Virus record (IMG/VR): IMGVR_UViG_3300010334_000337
Location: 1 to 21,070 of that record
Reading direction: 5' to 3' (one strand)
DNA: 21,070 nt
Source of the DNA: a virus
In this document: positions 12,731 through 18,715 of the stretch, in pieces
Position numbering within the stretch: the first letter of the stretch is position 1
How the letters are laid out: each line of letters begins with the position of its first letter
The notes under the pieces: model-generated
Database searches by the model: none
What the model was told of the DNA's origin: nothing
The model's input: only the letters and a program-made list of their open reading frames with translations
Made by a program: the position numbers and the translations under genes

Positions 12731-12971
12731 CACTCTACTCCAAAATATTTCTTTATATCATCACGAATCTGTTGAGCAGTGCCATCAATCGTAGCATGAG
12801 CATCACACGATTCCAAGCATTCACGCACAATCAACTTGGCAAACTTCTCGACATCTTCTTGTTCGGCATGGCCATTAATGAAGTAGTGTCTAGGTGTTTC
12901 ATGATCTACATAGTTCAACAACCCAGCATCAAGTGCGAGTTTTATAAATCTATCGTTCATCACTCTACTCC
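12728..12971 (-). repeat. 14-bp direct repeat at two gene junctions
   Basis: GGAGTAGAGTGATG occurs identically at 12741-12728 and 12971-12958 on the minus strand. In each case it holds the ribosome-binding site, the TGA stop of one gene and the ATG of the next. The repeat spans complete functional junctions and suggests insertion of the 76-aa gene by recombination between copies. Confidence 0.8.
12730..12960 (-). CDS. Small hypothetical protein (76 aa)
   Basis: It begins MNDRFIKLALDAGLLNYVDH and contains HYFINGHAEQEDVEKFAKLIV followed by a C-terminal QQIRDDIKKYFG helix, so it is probably all-alpha. Start ATG 12960 overlaps the preceding stop (TGATG) after GGGAGTAGAG. Phage proteins with an ALDAGL...F...ECAxxC-type layout are common as operon filler genes, with no known role. 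Confidence 0.72.
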   Translation of the reverse strand: MNDRFIKLALDAGLLNYVDHETPRHYFINGHAEQEDVEKFAKLIVRECLESCDAHATIDGTAQQIRDDIKKYFGVE

Positions 12972-13148
12972 CTTGATGGTTAGTGTGGCTTCTCTGAGGC
13001 GGTATTCATTGTCTAACTCCTTGATTAGGTCGCGTATGAACTGACGCCAGTGCTCTTTCTGATCTTCATTGTAGTGGGTGGCCCACTTGCCACCGTTGTT
13101 ACCCAGAGCAACTCGAATAGCAAACTCCTCGATCTTATCGTCGCTCAT
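12960..13148 (-). CDS. Small hypothetical protein (62 aa)
   Basis: It begins MSDDKIEEFAIRVALGNNGG, continues with WATHYNEDQKEHWRQFIRDL and ends with a TLTIKGVE tail. It is acidic and helical, unlike any family I can name. ATG 13148 overlaps the upstream stop (TGATG), with AAGGTGG upstream. A longer reading from 13163 is not needed. Confidence 0.72.
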   Translation of the reverse strand: MSDDKIEEFAIRVALGNNGGKWATHYNEDQKEHWRQFIRDLIKELDNEYRLREATLTIKGVE

Positions 13149-13450
13149 CACGCCACCTTCCATGTATACTCATCCTGCGTCATGACAGTCTCCCTGCCGT
13201 CGTACTCGTCGATGCGGTACAGAGTCCCCTCTGGGATCTCGCGTATATACAGGTCAGAGAAAGCACTGTCTGCCTCCTCACCCAGCTCCTCGACTACCTG
13301 CACCAAGATAGGGTCTGCACGATCTTCCTCCAGATCATACCGAGTAAAGGCGTCGTGCACTGGCAGTCCCTTGAGCTCCCAGTAGCGAGCGACTGCCTTG
13401 TCAGACAGCCCAAAGCCGCCGTAGCAGCCGTTGTATACGATCTTAGTCAT
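13148..13450 (-). CDS. Conserved phage protein, IVYNGCYGGFGLS type (100 aa)
   Basis: The N-terminus MTKIVYNGCYGGFGLSDKAVARYWELKG is a recurring signature of a conserved phage/plasmid hypothetical family that I recognise from many tailed phages; its function is unknown. The middle is acidic (DLEEDRADPILVQVVEELGEEAD), and the C terminus is strand-rich (REIPEGTLYRIDEYDGRETV). ATG 13450 overlaps the preceding stop (TGATG) and follows GGAGGGAAG; an in-frame GTG precedes it by one codon. Confidence 0.82.
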   Translation of the reverse strand: MTKIVYNGCYGGFGLSDKAVARYWELKGLPVHDAFTRYDLEEDRADPILVQVVEELGEEADSAFSDLYIREIPEGTLYRIDEYDGRETVMTQDEYTWKVA

Positions 13451-13641
13451 CACTTCCCTCCAAACAAGTTCTTGCCCTCGATGCAGATCGTGTGGTCGAT
13501 ATAGACACCACCCAGAGTCTCACACGCAAACTTTAAGCTGGCGCTGCGCTGATAGTCGTCATAGACTAATAAACCCATCAGCAAGAAGGGGCCTACCATT
13601 ACCAACGGCATTAGTACGTAGTCAACTATGATCTTCTTCAT
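13450..13641 (-). CDS. Small single-pass membrane protein (63 aa)
   Basis: One strong hydrophobic helix at about residues 7-26 (DYVLMPLVMVGPFLLMGLLVY), followed by a short soluble tail with two Cys (ACETLGGVYIDHTICIEG) that could form a disulfide in the periplasm. ATG 13641 follows the DUF932-type gene stop by one base (TGAGATG). The family is unknown. Confidence 0.75.
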   Translation of the reverse strand: MKKIIVDYVLMPLVMVGPFLLMGLLVYDDYQRSASLKFACETLGGVYIDHTICIEGKNLFGGK

Positions 13642-13642
13642 C

Positions 13643-14575
13643 TCAGGCCCCCGCAAATTCGAGGGCCTTCTGGAGCGCCTGCACCTTGCGGTTGCGATTG
13701 CCGCCGAACCAAGCCGACTGAAGCCGAGTATCTGCACTGTGGCCTAGAATGTGGTCAGTGGTATACGTGACCGCATTGAATGCCTGCCACCACGTACCCC
13801 TGCCGAACTCTGCACCCGGCTGTGTCTCGAGCACCTCGAACGCCTGAGTCGCAGGGCGCGAGAGGATGTCGTTGTCCTTCTTCGTCATCGCTGGGAAGAT
13901 GGTGCGCAGGTAGTCCACGACGGTGTCGGCAGTGAAGTTCTTGCTCGAGAGGAACTCAGCGGCCTCTTGATAGGTGCCGAGAGACTTACGAGCGATGCCG
14001 AGAGTGCGCTTGACCATCTCAGGGTTGAACTCACGACGGTGGTTGAGTCGCACCATCATGTCGAACTGGCCAGCCAGCGAGAGAGTCAGCGTGTTGTTGC
14101 AGACCACTCGGATGGCGGTGAAGCGGATGTCGATGCACTTGCCGTACTGGTGCGGGTTGGAGAAGAGGAGGTAGGGCTCTACGCGGTCCTCGCCTAGGAT
14201 GGTAAAGGAGTCCTTCACCTTCGCGAGTGCCCAGATGTTGGTGCCGCCCTTGAGTGAGCCGGCAGTGTGCATCTCCATGTCGCCTTCCATGACGAACTCG
14301 TTGAAGAACTCAAATGCCTCGTGGTTCTGCACTGGGTTCCAGTCTTCAGAGACCATCGTGAGGATCTTGTTGTCGGACGAGCGGACGAGAGCCTGAGAGG
14401 GAGTAGGTACTTTCTCGCCGGCTACCTCGACGAATGTCTGGTACTTGTCGACCGTCCAGTCGAGTCCAGCCTTCTCAAGCATCTGGGCCGGTGTGAGGTC
14501 GTTGTGGACGGGAACTCCGAGGCCGTGCCAAGGGGTCTCGCCTGCGTATGCCATAGTCTCAACTTCGTGTGCCAT
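13643..14575 (-). CDS. DUF932 / phage-plasmid-like protein (TIGR03299 type)
   Basis: The 310-aa protein starts MAHEVETMAYAGETPWHGLG, the hallmark opening of the DUF932 (TIGR03299) family of phage and plasmid proteins. The body has the family's conserved blocks (ALVRSSDNKILTMVSEDWNP, FTAIRVVCNNTLTLSL and a basic FGGNRNRK end). The family is widespread on mobile DNA and its function is not established. ATG 14575 follows CGGAGATACACA in the standard cassette leader. It has its own promoter at 14609-14637 and leads an operon of eight protein genes plus the tRNA. Confidence 0.92.
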   Translation of the reverse strand: MAHEVETMAYAGETPWHGLGVPVHNDLTPAQMLEKAGLDWTVDKYQTFVEVAGEKVPTPSQALVRSSDNKILTMVSEDWNPVQNHEAFEFFNEFVMEGDMEMHTAGSLKGGTNIWALAKVKDSFTILGEDRVEPYLLFSNPHQYGKCIDIRFTAIRVVCNNTLTLSLAGQFDMMVRLNHRREFNPEMVKRTLGIARKSLGTYQEAAEFLSSKNFTADTVVDYLRTIFPAMTKKDNDILSRPATQAFEVLETQPGAEFGRGTWWQAFNAVTYTTDHILGHSADTRLQSAWFGGNRNRKVQALQKALEFAGA

Positions 14576-14608
14576 TGTGTATCTCCGTTTGGTTTAGCTT
14601 GTATTCTG

Positions 14609-14637
14609 ATATTAGTACTTTTTTCAAAAAATGTCAA
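14609..14637 (-). promoter_or_regulatory. Promoter of the DUF932 operon
   Basis: TTGACA (14637-14632), 17-nt spacer TTTTTTGAAAAAAGTAC, TAATAT (14614-14609). The -35 hexamer contains the TGA stop codon (14636-14634) of the upstream 64-aa gene. Confidence 0.88.
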
Positions 14638-14828
14638 CCGTTGTTTTCAACTGGCTGAGAAAAAAGTACAGTCTCGTGGATCTGAAAGTCGCTCTTGCCG
14701 TACTCGACATTGTGTCGGCCGTACTCGTGAGCGCCGGCCCACGAGTCAAACACCATCGGCTTTCCGATCATGCGACCAGTCGTACCATCGTGGTTGACTT
14801 TATGAAACGTGAGGACGAAGTAGCTCAT
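14634..14828 (-). CDS. Small hypothetical protein (64 aa)
   Basis: It begins MSYFVLTFHKVNHDGTTGRM and has a strand-rich first half and GAHEYGRHNVEYGKSDFQIHE further on. It is probably a small beta-rich domain; function unknown. ATG 14828 overlaps the KOW-like gene stop (ATGA). A longer reading to 14921 is out-of-character. Its stop lies inside the next promoter's -35 element. Confidence 0.7.
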   Translation of the reverse strand: MSYFVLTFHKVNHDGTTGRMIGKPMVFDSWAGAHEYGRHNVEYGKSDFQIHETVLFSQPVENNG

Positions 14829-15139
14829 GCTGCCACCAGCATGTTGAGTGGAACGTTGTAGAGCGCAGTCGCTGGAACTCGCTGCATCTTGGCGTTGTAG
14901 GCCGTGCCAGCCACTGGACACTCGACCACGGCTTTCTTGATCTTGATCGACTTGATCACGCCGGTGTAGTCCACTCCGCGGCTGGAGAAATTGACCTTCG
15001 TACCTGCCGTGAGTGCGCGGCGGTTCATGCGAGCCAGACGATCCCGACCGATCAGGAGAGCCTGATAGATTTGGTCGATGTCGGCTTGGGTGGCTGAGTT
15101 GCAGATGAACTCTACAGAGGACTTGAGCTTGGCATTCAT
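14825..15139 (-). CDS. Small protein with KOW/SH3-like segment (104 aa)
   Basis: Residues 1-40 are helical (TQADIDQIYQALLIGRDRLAR). Residues 42-95 are beta-rich, with LTAGTKVNFSSRGVDYTGVI resembling a KOW/SH3-like turn (Gly in the middle of a strand pair), then VECPVAGTAYN. Such proteins occur in marine T4-like phages without a known role. A nucleic-acid-binding fold is possible. ATG 15139 follows AAAGGAGTCTACC. It is driven by promoter 15171-15199. Confidence 0.75.
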   Translation of the reverse strand: MNAKLKSSVEFICNSATQADIDQIYQALLIGRDRLARMNRRALTAGTKVNFSSRGVDYTGVIKSIKIKKAVVECPVAGTAYNAKMQRVPATALYNVPLNMLVAA

Positions 15140-15170
15140 GGTAGACTCCTTTGGTTTAGCTTATATTCTT

Positions 15171-15199
15171 ATATTAGTATTTTTTTGATAAAATGTCAA
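15171..15199 (-). promoter_or_regulatory. Promoter of the 104-aa gene (PeSL-like cassette)
   Basis: TTGACA (15199-15194), 17-nt A/T spacer, TAATAT (15176-15171) on the minus strand, immediately after a terminator hairpin (15206-15234). Confidence 0.88.
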
Positions 15200-15205
15200 C
15201 AAAAA

Positions 15206-15234
15206 AATGGCATTTTTATGAAAAAAATGCCATT
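15206..15234 (-). terminator. Terminator hairpin of PeSL-like cassette 1
   Basis: AATGGCATTTTT (15206-15217) pairs perfectly with AAAAATGCCATT (15223-15234). On the minus strand a T run follows, then the next promoter's -35. It ends the transcript of the 69-aa gene. Confidence 0.85.
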
Positions 15235-15252
15235 GAAAAGATTGAGTTTTTT
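15233..15252. repeat. 20-bp cassette repeat, copy 1
   Basis: TTGAAAAGATTGAGTTTTTT, identical to 15550-15569 and nearly matched at 17936-17954 (TTGAAAAGATTAAGCTTTT). All copies lie at gene 3' ends next to the hairpin or promoter of the following cassette. Confidence 0.85.
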
Positions 15253-15460
15253 ATAGGAAGACGTTTTGGTGTGGATAGCCAATTTCGTCAAGTGCGGCGA
15301 GTGCCGATTTTTGGTTAGGGAATTCGAGGGTTACAGTTTGGTTGGGTAGGTCGATGTTGAGGTTGTGAGATGATACGAGTTTGGCAGAATAGGCGTTTAA
15401 GAAGTCGAGGAAGTCGAAGAGGTCGGTGGTGGTGGGGAGGTCGATTTTGATGAATGTCAT
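15251..15460 (-). CDS. Small hypothetical protein in cassette (69 aa)
   Basis: It begins MTFIKIDLPTTTDLFDFLDF, with alternating strand/helix pattern (LNIDLPNQTVTLEFPNQKSA, LDEIGYPHQNVFL). The composition resembles a small alpha/beta domain such as a ferredoxin-like fold; no family is recognised. ATG 15460 follows GGAGATACAAA. It is bracketed by its own promoter (15487-15515) and terminator (15206-15234), so it is a single-gene mobile-looking unit. Its T-rich, low-GC sequence differs from the neighbouring accessory genes. Confidence 0.75.
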   Translation of the reverse strand: MTFIKIDLPTTTDLFDFLDFLNAYSAKLVSSHNLNIDLPNQTVTLEFPNQKSALAALDEIGYPHQNVFL

Positions 15461-15486
15461 TTTGTATCTCCATTGGTTATATTATT

Positions 15487-15515
15487 AATATAAGCTTTTT
15501 TGATAAAAAAGTACA
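15487..15515 (-). promoter_or_regulatory. Promoter with degenerate -35 for the 69-aa gene
   Basis: TGTACT (15515-15510) replaces TTGACA, but the 17-nt spacer TTTTTATCAAAAAAGCT and TATATT (15492-15487) follow the family, and the leader shares AATAATATAA...AATGGAGATACAAA with other cassettes. Confidence 0.7.
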
Positions 15516-15521
15516 CAAAAA

Positions 15522-15551
15522 AACAGCACTTTTAACAAAAAAAGTGCCGTT
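15522..15551 (-). terminator. Terminator hairpin of PeSL-like cassette 2
   Basis: AACAGCACTTTT (15522-15533) pairs with AAAAGTGCCGTT (15540-15551) with one G-U pair. A T run follows on the minus strand, then the next promoter. It ends the amidinotransferase transcript. Confidence 0.82.
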
Positions 15552-15569
15552 GAAAAGATTGAGTTTTTT
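15550..15569. repeat. 20-bp cassette repeat, copy 2
   Basis: Same TTGAAAAGATTGAGTTTTTT as 15233-15252, placed 4 bases after the amidinotransferase stop on the minus strand. Confidence 0.85.
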
Positions 15570-15572
15570 CTG

Positions 15573-16658
15573 TCACAATCGGGGTAGGGAGCCTCCCCTG
15601 TGAAGCTCCGTGGTATTGCAGTGGATTCCACCATCAAAAAAGAATCTGTGTCTCAGGGGTGATATGTGTGGCACTATGCCATGCTTCTCAAAGGCATCAA
15701 AAGCCTGCTTGTTATAAGAAGAAACTATGACGTTCTTCTCATCTATTGTCAAAATATTGACATCAAATATGTTTTCTCTGATATGCTTAGACCAGTCATT
15801 CATCCACTTCTCTACGTACTCTACGAGCTCGTCATCGTCCTGAGCTCTAGGCATGTACCACTTTCCATGGTTCTTCTTCTTTGAAGCAAGAAAATCATTC
15901 ATTGAATTTAGTCTGCTGTTCTTGAAGTAGATGACTTCCCATCCGGGGAACGTCTTACTATAAGTGTCTGGGCTATAGACTGAGAATATAAGACCCGGCT
16001 TTACTGGATTAAAGCAGCCATCTGTATGACCACCACTCGTTACAGGAATGACGCTGTAGTCTCTAAGCCAGTTCTCCCACACGTAGTCTACAGCGTCTAT
16101 CATCTCAAAGTCGGTAAGCTTCTTGCTCGATCCAAAGAGTATATCTTTGCCAGTTCTCCATATACCGTTTAGCCTAATTAGGCTTAAAACATCATCGCTC
16201 TCACCTCGAATTATCTTATTTCCGTTTGACTCAACATAGTCAAATACATTATCAAAGCACGAACTTAAGTTTTCTTTTTTGATGTCTTCAAGACTTAGCT
16301 TTATAGCACACTGTCTATTCTGCTTTATAACAATCTGATCGGGTGGAAATGAAAAGAACTTATCTCCTATCATTATTATCTGGTCTCTAGGTACAGCGGA
16401 GACTGCAGGTGGTATGCTTATACCCTTTGATATATACTTTTCTGTATCTACTAGCGGCACCCTAGGGCGCAATACGTCTATGTTAAACGTCTTTAAGATG
16501 GAGATTAGTTTCTGCTTGTCTTCTTCCACCTCTATCGCAATCTGCTCAAACAGATTGCGAAGCCTACGGTTCTTCATAAAGCTAAAGAACTCAGGTGGGT
16601 AGCTTCTTCCTACCACGCATACCTTGAGTGGGTCCCACTCTTGATTCACTGTTAACAT
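15573..16658 (-). CDS. Pentein-fold amidinotransferase/deiminase-like enzyme
   Basis: The 361-aa protein opens NQEWDPLKVCVVGR, like the EWDPL-V-VGR opening of amidinotransferases. Predicted catalytic residues are present: PRD at 90-92, H211 and D213 (SGGHTDGCFNP), and Cys347 in FDGGIHCNTTELHR near the C terminus, the Cys nucleophile motif of glycine and inosamine-phosphate amidinotransferases. Such enzymes transfer an amidino group from arginine to an amine; close relatives instead deiminate arginine. The acceptor here is unknown. The start is 2 nt after the HAD gene stop, and the two genes are probably coupled. A cassette terminator and 20-bp repeat follow it. The family is confident, but transferase versus hydrolase is not decided. 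Confidence 0.87.
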   Translation of the reverse strand: MLTVNQEWDPLKVCVVGRSYPPEFFSFMKNRRLRNLFEQIAIEVEEDKQKLISILKTFNIDVLRPRVPLVDTEKYISKGISIPPAVSAVPRDQIIMIGDKFFSFPPDQIVIKQNRQCAIKLSLEDIKKENLSSCFDNVFDYVESNGNKIIRGESDDVLSLIRLNGIWRTGKDILFGSSKKLTDFEMIDAVDYVWENWLRDYSVIPVTSGGHTDGCFNPVKPGLIFSVYSPDTYSKTFPGWEVIYFKNSRLNSMNDFLASKKKNHGKWYMPRAQDDDELVEYVEKWMNDWSKHIRENIFDVNILTIDEKNVIVSSYNKQAFDAFEKHGIVPHISPLRHRFFFDGGIHCNTTELHRGGSLPRL

Positions 16659-16660
16659 GT

Positions 16661-17278
16661 CTAAGCGGTGTACCTCTTCATTGATCCGTCTGGTCTGACG
16701 TGATACGCATGGAACTGAGTGTGTGGGTATTCTCTCTTGAGTCCTAAGAAAGCATCCAAGTTCTCGTGGCTGTCATCATACATCCTAACGTGAGTGTAGG
16801 GATGATTTGCGAGGTGCTGTCTAATGAATGTAAGCTTCTTGTTAGCCGGCTTCTCGTTACCCGGAATGTTTCCAGCTCGATGCACATGGATGTCGTGCAT
16901 GTTATGAATGCCATGCGCAGTGAGAGTATTTAAGAACCTGTGCTTGTCATCGAAGTCTGCTCGAGCCGTGTTGATGATGACCCTGTTCTTTGGGTTCTTC
17001 TTCCTAGTCGCAGAAGTAGCATTGATCGTGTTGATCATGCGATGGATCGGCTTTGACTTACTAAACACGCGAGAGCTCTTGAACTCATGATAGTCGTAGT
17101 GGTGTCCGGGTGGAAGCCTATGGCTGTTGTACTCAGACGTAGTCAGCTTCTGGACAGTATGCCCGTGTGGGTCCTTTACGTGCACCTTCGCGTTCGAGTG
17201 GACTAGCGTATCGTCCACGTCGAACACGTGCAGTGTAGATGACTCTGATATGAACTCTGAGAAGGGCTTCAGTTGCAT
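16661..17278 (-). CDS. HAD-superfamily hydrolase with capsid-targeting-like N terminus
   Basis: The 205-aa protein (start 17278) has HAD motif I DVDDT (D20, D22), motif II Thr in INTARAD (T105), a Lys in the NEKPANKK segment and motif IV MYDDS at 167-170, so it looks like an active phosphatase. The first residues, MQLKPFSEFISES, resemble the capsid-targeting peptide of T4 internal proteins (F-x-E-F-I-x-E-A), with an I-x-E|S site for a gp21-type prohead protease just before motif I. The longer frame from 17344 begins with GTG and is not supported. It overlaps the secreted protein gene by 10 nt, and the ribosome-binding site is weak. The substrate is unknown. Confidence 0.83.
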   Translation of the reverse strand: MQLKPFSEFISESSTLHVFDVDDTLVHSNAKVHVKDPHGHTVQKLTTSEYNSHRLPPGHHYDYHEFKSSRVFSKSKPIHRMINTINATSATRKKNPKNRVIINTARADFDDKHRFLNTLTAHGIHNMHDIHVHRAGNIPGNEKPANKKLTFIRQHLANHPYTHVRMYDDSHENLDAFLGLKREYPHTQFHAYHVRPDGSMKRYTA

Positions 17279-17568
17279 ATTCTTTGATACTGTTCTACCC
17301 AAGCGTATCCATTCCACTGACGACCCATGAATACTATCTGACACTGGCGATCGTAGATCGAAGGCTCTTGAATGTAGGTACGCTGCTGGTTAGCCATGAT
17401 GCCGCCGAGGATCATGCCGCCGATGAGTCCGCCGAAGAGTGCTGCTCCAGCGTCACCGCCACGGTTGTAGTAGTTGCGCTGCTCGAAGCGACGCTGTTCC
17501 CATCCATGGGCTGAGGCTACCGATGTCATCGCCATCGTTGCTGCTAGCGCTATTGCGATCTTTCTCAT
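17269..17568 (-). CDS. Secreted/periplasmic glycine-zipper protein (99 aa)
   Basis: Start ATG 17568 has GGAG 6 nt upstream; an ATG at 17580 overlaps that site. Residues 1-20 (MRKIAIALAATMAMTSVASA) form a classical signal peptide with an ASA|H cleavage site. Residues 40-60 contain a glycine-zipper pattern (LFGGLIGGMILGGIMA), suggesting insertion in, or association with, the outer or inner membrane. The C-terminal part has two Cys and many Tyr/Gln (DRQCQIVFMGRQWNGY). Phage-encoded early envelope proteins can act in superinfection exclusion or envelope remodelling, but nothing here proves that. It has its own promoter at 17594-17622. Confidence 0.78.
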   Translation of the reverse strand: MRKIAIALAATMAMTSVASAHGWEQRRFEQRNYYNRGGDAGAALFGGLIGGMILGGIMANQQRTYIQEPSIYDRQCQIVFMGRQWNGYAWVEQYQRICN

Positions 17569-17593
17569 ATCAATCTCCATTGCTTATATTATT

Positions 17594-17622
17594 AATATAG
17601 CGGTTTTATTAAAAAAGGTCAA
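17594..17622 (-). promoter_or_regulatory. Promoter for the secreted glycine-zipper gene
   Basis: TTGACC (17622-17617), 17-nt spacer, TATATT (17599-17594) on the minus strand, followed by the family leader AATAATATAAGCAATGGAGA. Confidence 0.82.
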
Positions 17623-17630
17623 CAGTTATT

Positions 17631-17864
17631 TTAGCTGTTATCTCCATTAAAAGCATTGGCATAATCGTTGAGTTGGGAAGGTGTCAAGCTAGCCAAGAAA
17701 GGATCAACCTTCTGAGGACGACGAACAGAAGATAGGCTAGCCCATGGGCTAACACGACGAACAGCATCCTGGATATCTGCATCATTGCAGCCATCTGGCA
17801 AGCGAACTGTTACCGTACCACCAAAGTCTGCGTAACCCTTAGGCCAAACTTCCAGAAGAATCAT
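17631..17864 (-). CDS. Small hypothetical protein (77 aa)
   Basis: Start ATG 17864 is fixed by GGAGAGATACAA upstream and by promoter 17892-17920; the longer frame to 18008 would run through that promoter. It begins MILLEVWPKGYADFGGTVTV with a beta-rich first half, then an acidic helix and a VSPWASLSSVRRP segment with a helical C terminus. The function is unknown. It is a single-gene cassette between the LpxH-like gene and the secreted-protein gene. Confidence 0.72.
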   Translation of the reverse strand: MILLEVWPKGYADFGGTVTVRLPDGCNDADIQDAVRRVSPWASLSSVRRPQKVDPFLASLTPSQLNDYANAFNGDNS

Positions 17865-17891
17865 TTGTATCTCTCCATTGCTTATATTATT

Positions 17892-17920
17892 AATATAGTC
17901 TTTTTTTGAAAAAATGTCAA
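17892..17920 (-). promoter_or_regulatory. Promoter for the 77-aa gene
   Basis: TTGACA (17920-17915), 17-nt spacer TTTTTTCAAAAAAAGAC, TATATT (17897-17892) on the minus strand, with the family leader. Confidence 0.88.
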
Positions 17921-17935
17921 CAGAAAAATAAGCCA

Positions 17936-17954
17936 TTGAAAAGATTAAGCTTTT
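17936..17954. repeat. Cassette repeat, copy 3 (diverged)
   Basis: TTGAAAAGATTAAGCTTTT matches the 20-bp repeat at 15233 and 15550 with small changes. The LpxH-like stop codon (17945-17947) lies inside it, so the gene end coincides with the repeat. Confidence 0.75.
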
Positions 17955-18715
17955 CCCCACATCACGACCTCGAACCGACCGTCCAGATGCTCGACCACAG
18001 CCGAGCAAGTCTCGACCCAGTCGCCGCAGTTAATGTAAGTAGTCCCCGAGATATCTCTAAGGTTAGGATGGTGGATATGACCACAAACAATGCCTTGTAC
18101 GCCCTTAGATACTGCATAATTACTGAGATTCTCTTCATACTGACTTATAAAGTTCACTGCTTTCTTTACCTTGTACTTGGCCCACGCTGATAGCGACCAG
18201 TGAGGTAGATTGAGCAGGTTCCTGATCTTGACTACGGCTACATTGATATAGATGAGAAAGTCATATGCCCAACTACCGAGATGTGCTAGCCACTTCATCT
18301 TGTTAATCACGACGTCAAACTGGTCGCCGTGCATTACTATGTACTTCTTGCCGTCCGGACCTAAGTGCACTATAGTATCGGTAAGTGAGATGTTGCCGAA
18401 CTCGTGGTCGCCGAACGACCTCAAGAACTCATCGTGGTTACCCGGAAGGTAGACTACTCGAGTACCCTTGCGAGCCCTTCTCAGGATCTTCTGTATAACG
18501 TCGTTGTGGTCCTGCGGCCAGTAGAAGCCAGAGTTGAGCGCCCAGCCGTCGACTATATCGCCGACTAGGTATAGGTTATCACACTCGAATGTCTTGAAGA
18601 ATTCTAAGAGAAAGTCGGCACGGCTCATTTTGGTACCGAGGTGCACGTCGGAGATGAATACGGAGCGGTACCTCAGTACCTGTTGCCGATCGTGTACTTC
18701 GTCACTAGGTTCCAC
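17945..18715 (-). CDS. LpxH-like metallophosphatase (UDP-2,3-diacylglucosamine hydrolase-like)
   Basis: The 256-aa calcineurin-like phosphoesterase shows all metal-binding motifs: DVH (D23, H25), GDIVDGW (52-58), GNHDE (92-96), HGD (129-131) and CGHIHH (211-216). The overall sequence (SDVHLGTK, VGDIVDGW, YWPQDHNDV, WSLSAWAK) is very like bacterial UDP-2,3-diacylglucosamine diphosphatases and their paralogues, which act in lipid A assembly at the inner membrane. A phage copy could adjust the host envelope or act on another pyrophosphate; activity is not proven. The start is uncertain. GTG 18715 lies within regA (43-nt overlap, weak AGAGAAG), and no better start precedes motif I. The stop falls in a cassette repeat. 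Confidence 0.88.
   Translation of the reverse strand: MEPSDEVHDRQQVLRYRSVFISDVHLGTKMSRADFLLEFFKTFECDNLYLVGDIVDGWALNSGFYWPQDHNDVIQKILRRARKGTRVVYLPGNHDEFLRSFGDHEFGNISLTDTIVHLGPDGKKYIVMHGDQFDVVINKMKWLAHLGSWAYDFLIYINVAVVKIRNLLNLPHWSLSAWAKYKVKKAVNFISQYEENLSNYAVSKGVQGIVCGHIHHPNLRDISGTTYINCGDWVETCSAVVEHLDGRFEVVMWGKA

Noticed and set aside
13751-14797. Long plus-strand frames opposite the DUF932-type gene (13751-14197, 14267-14797).
   Set aside because: They are antisense shadows of a well-supported gene with a strong family match; no ribosome-binding site or plausible protein features.
3752-17278. A complete 7-deazaguanine/archaeosine-like DNA modification pathway from the QueC-like, radical SAM and amidinotransferase genes.
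   Set aside because: Neither radical SAM protein looks like QueE, and FolE, QueD and DpdA are absent from the window; the genes are far apart and differently regulated.
17279-17344. N-terminal extension of the HAD protein to 17344.
   Set aside because: It starts with GTG inside the secreted-protein gene and hides the capsid-targeting-like MQLKPFSEF start.
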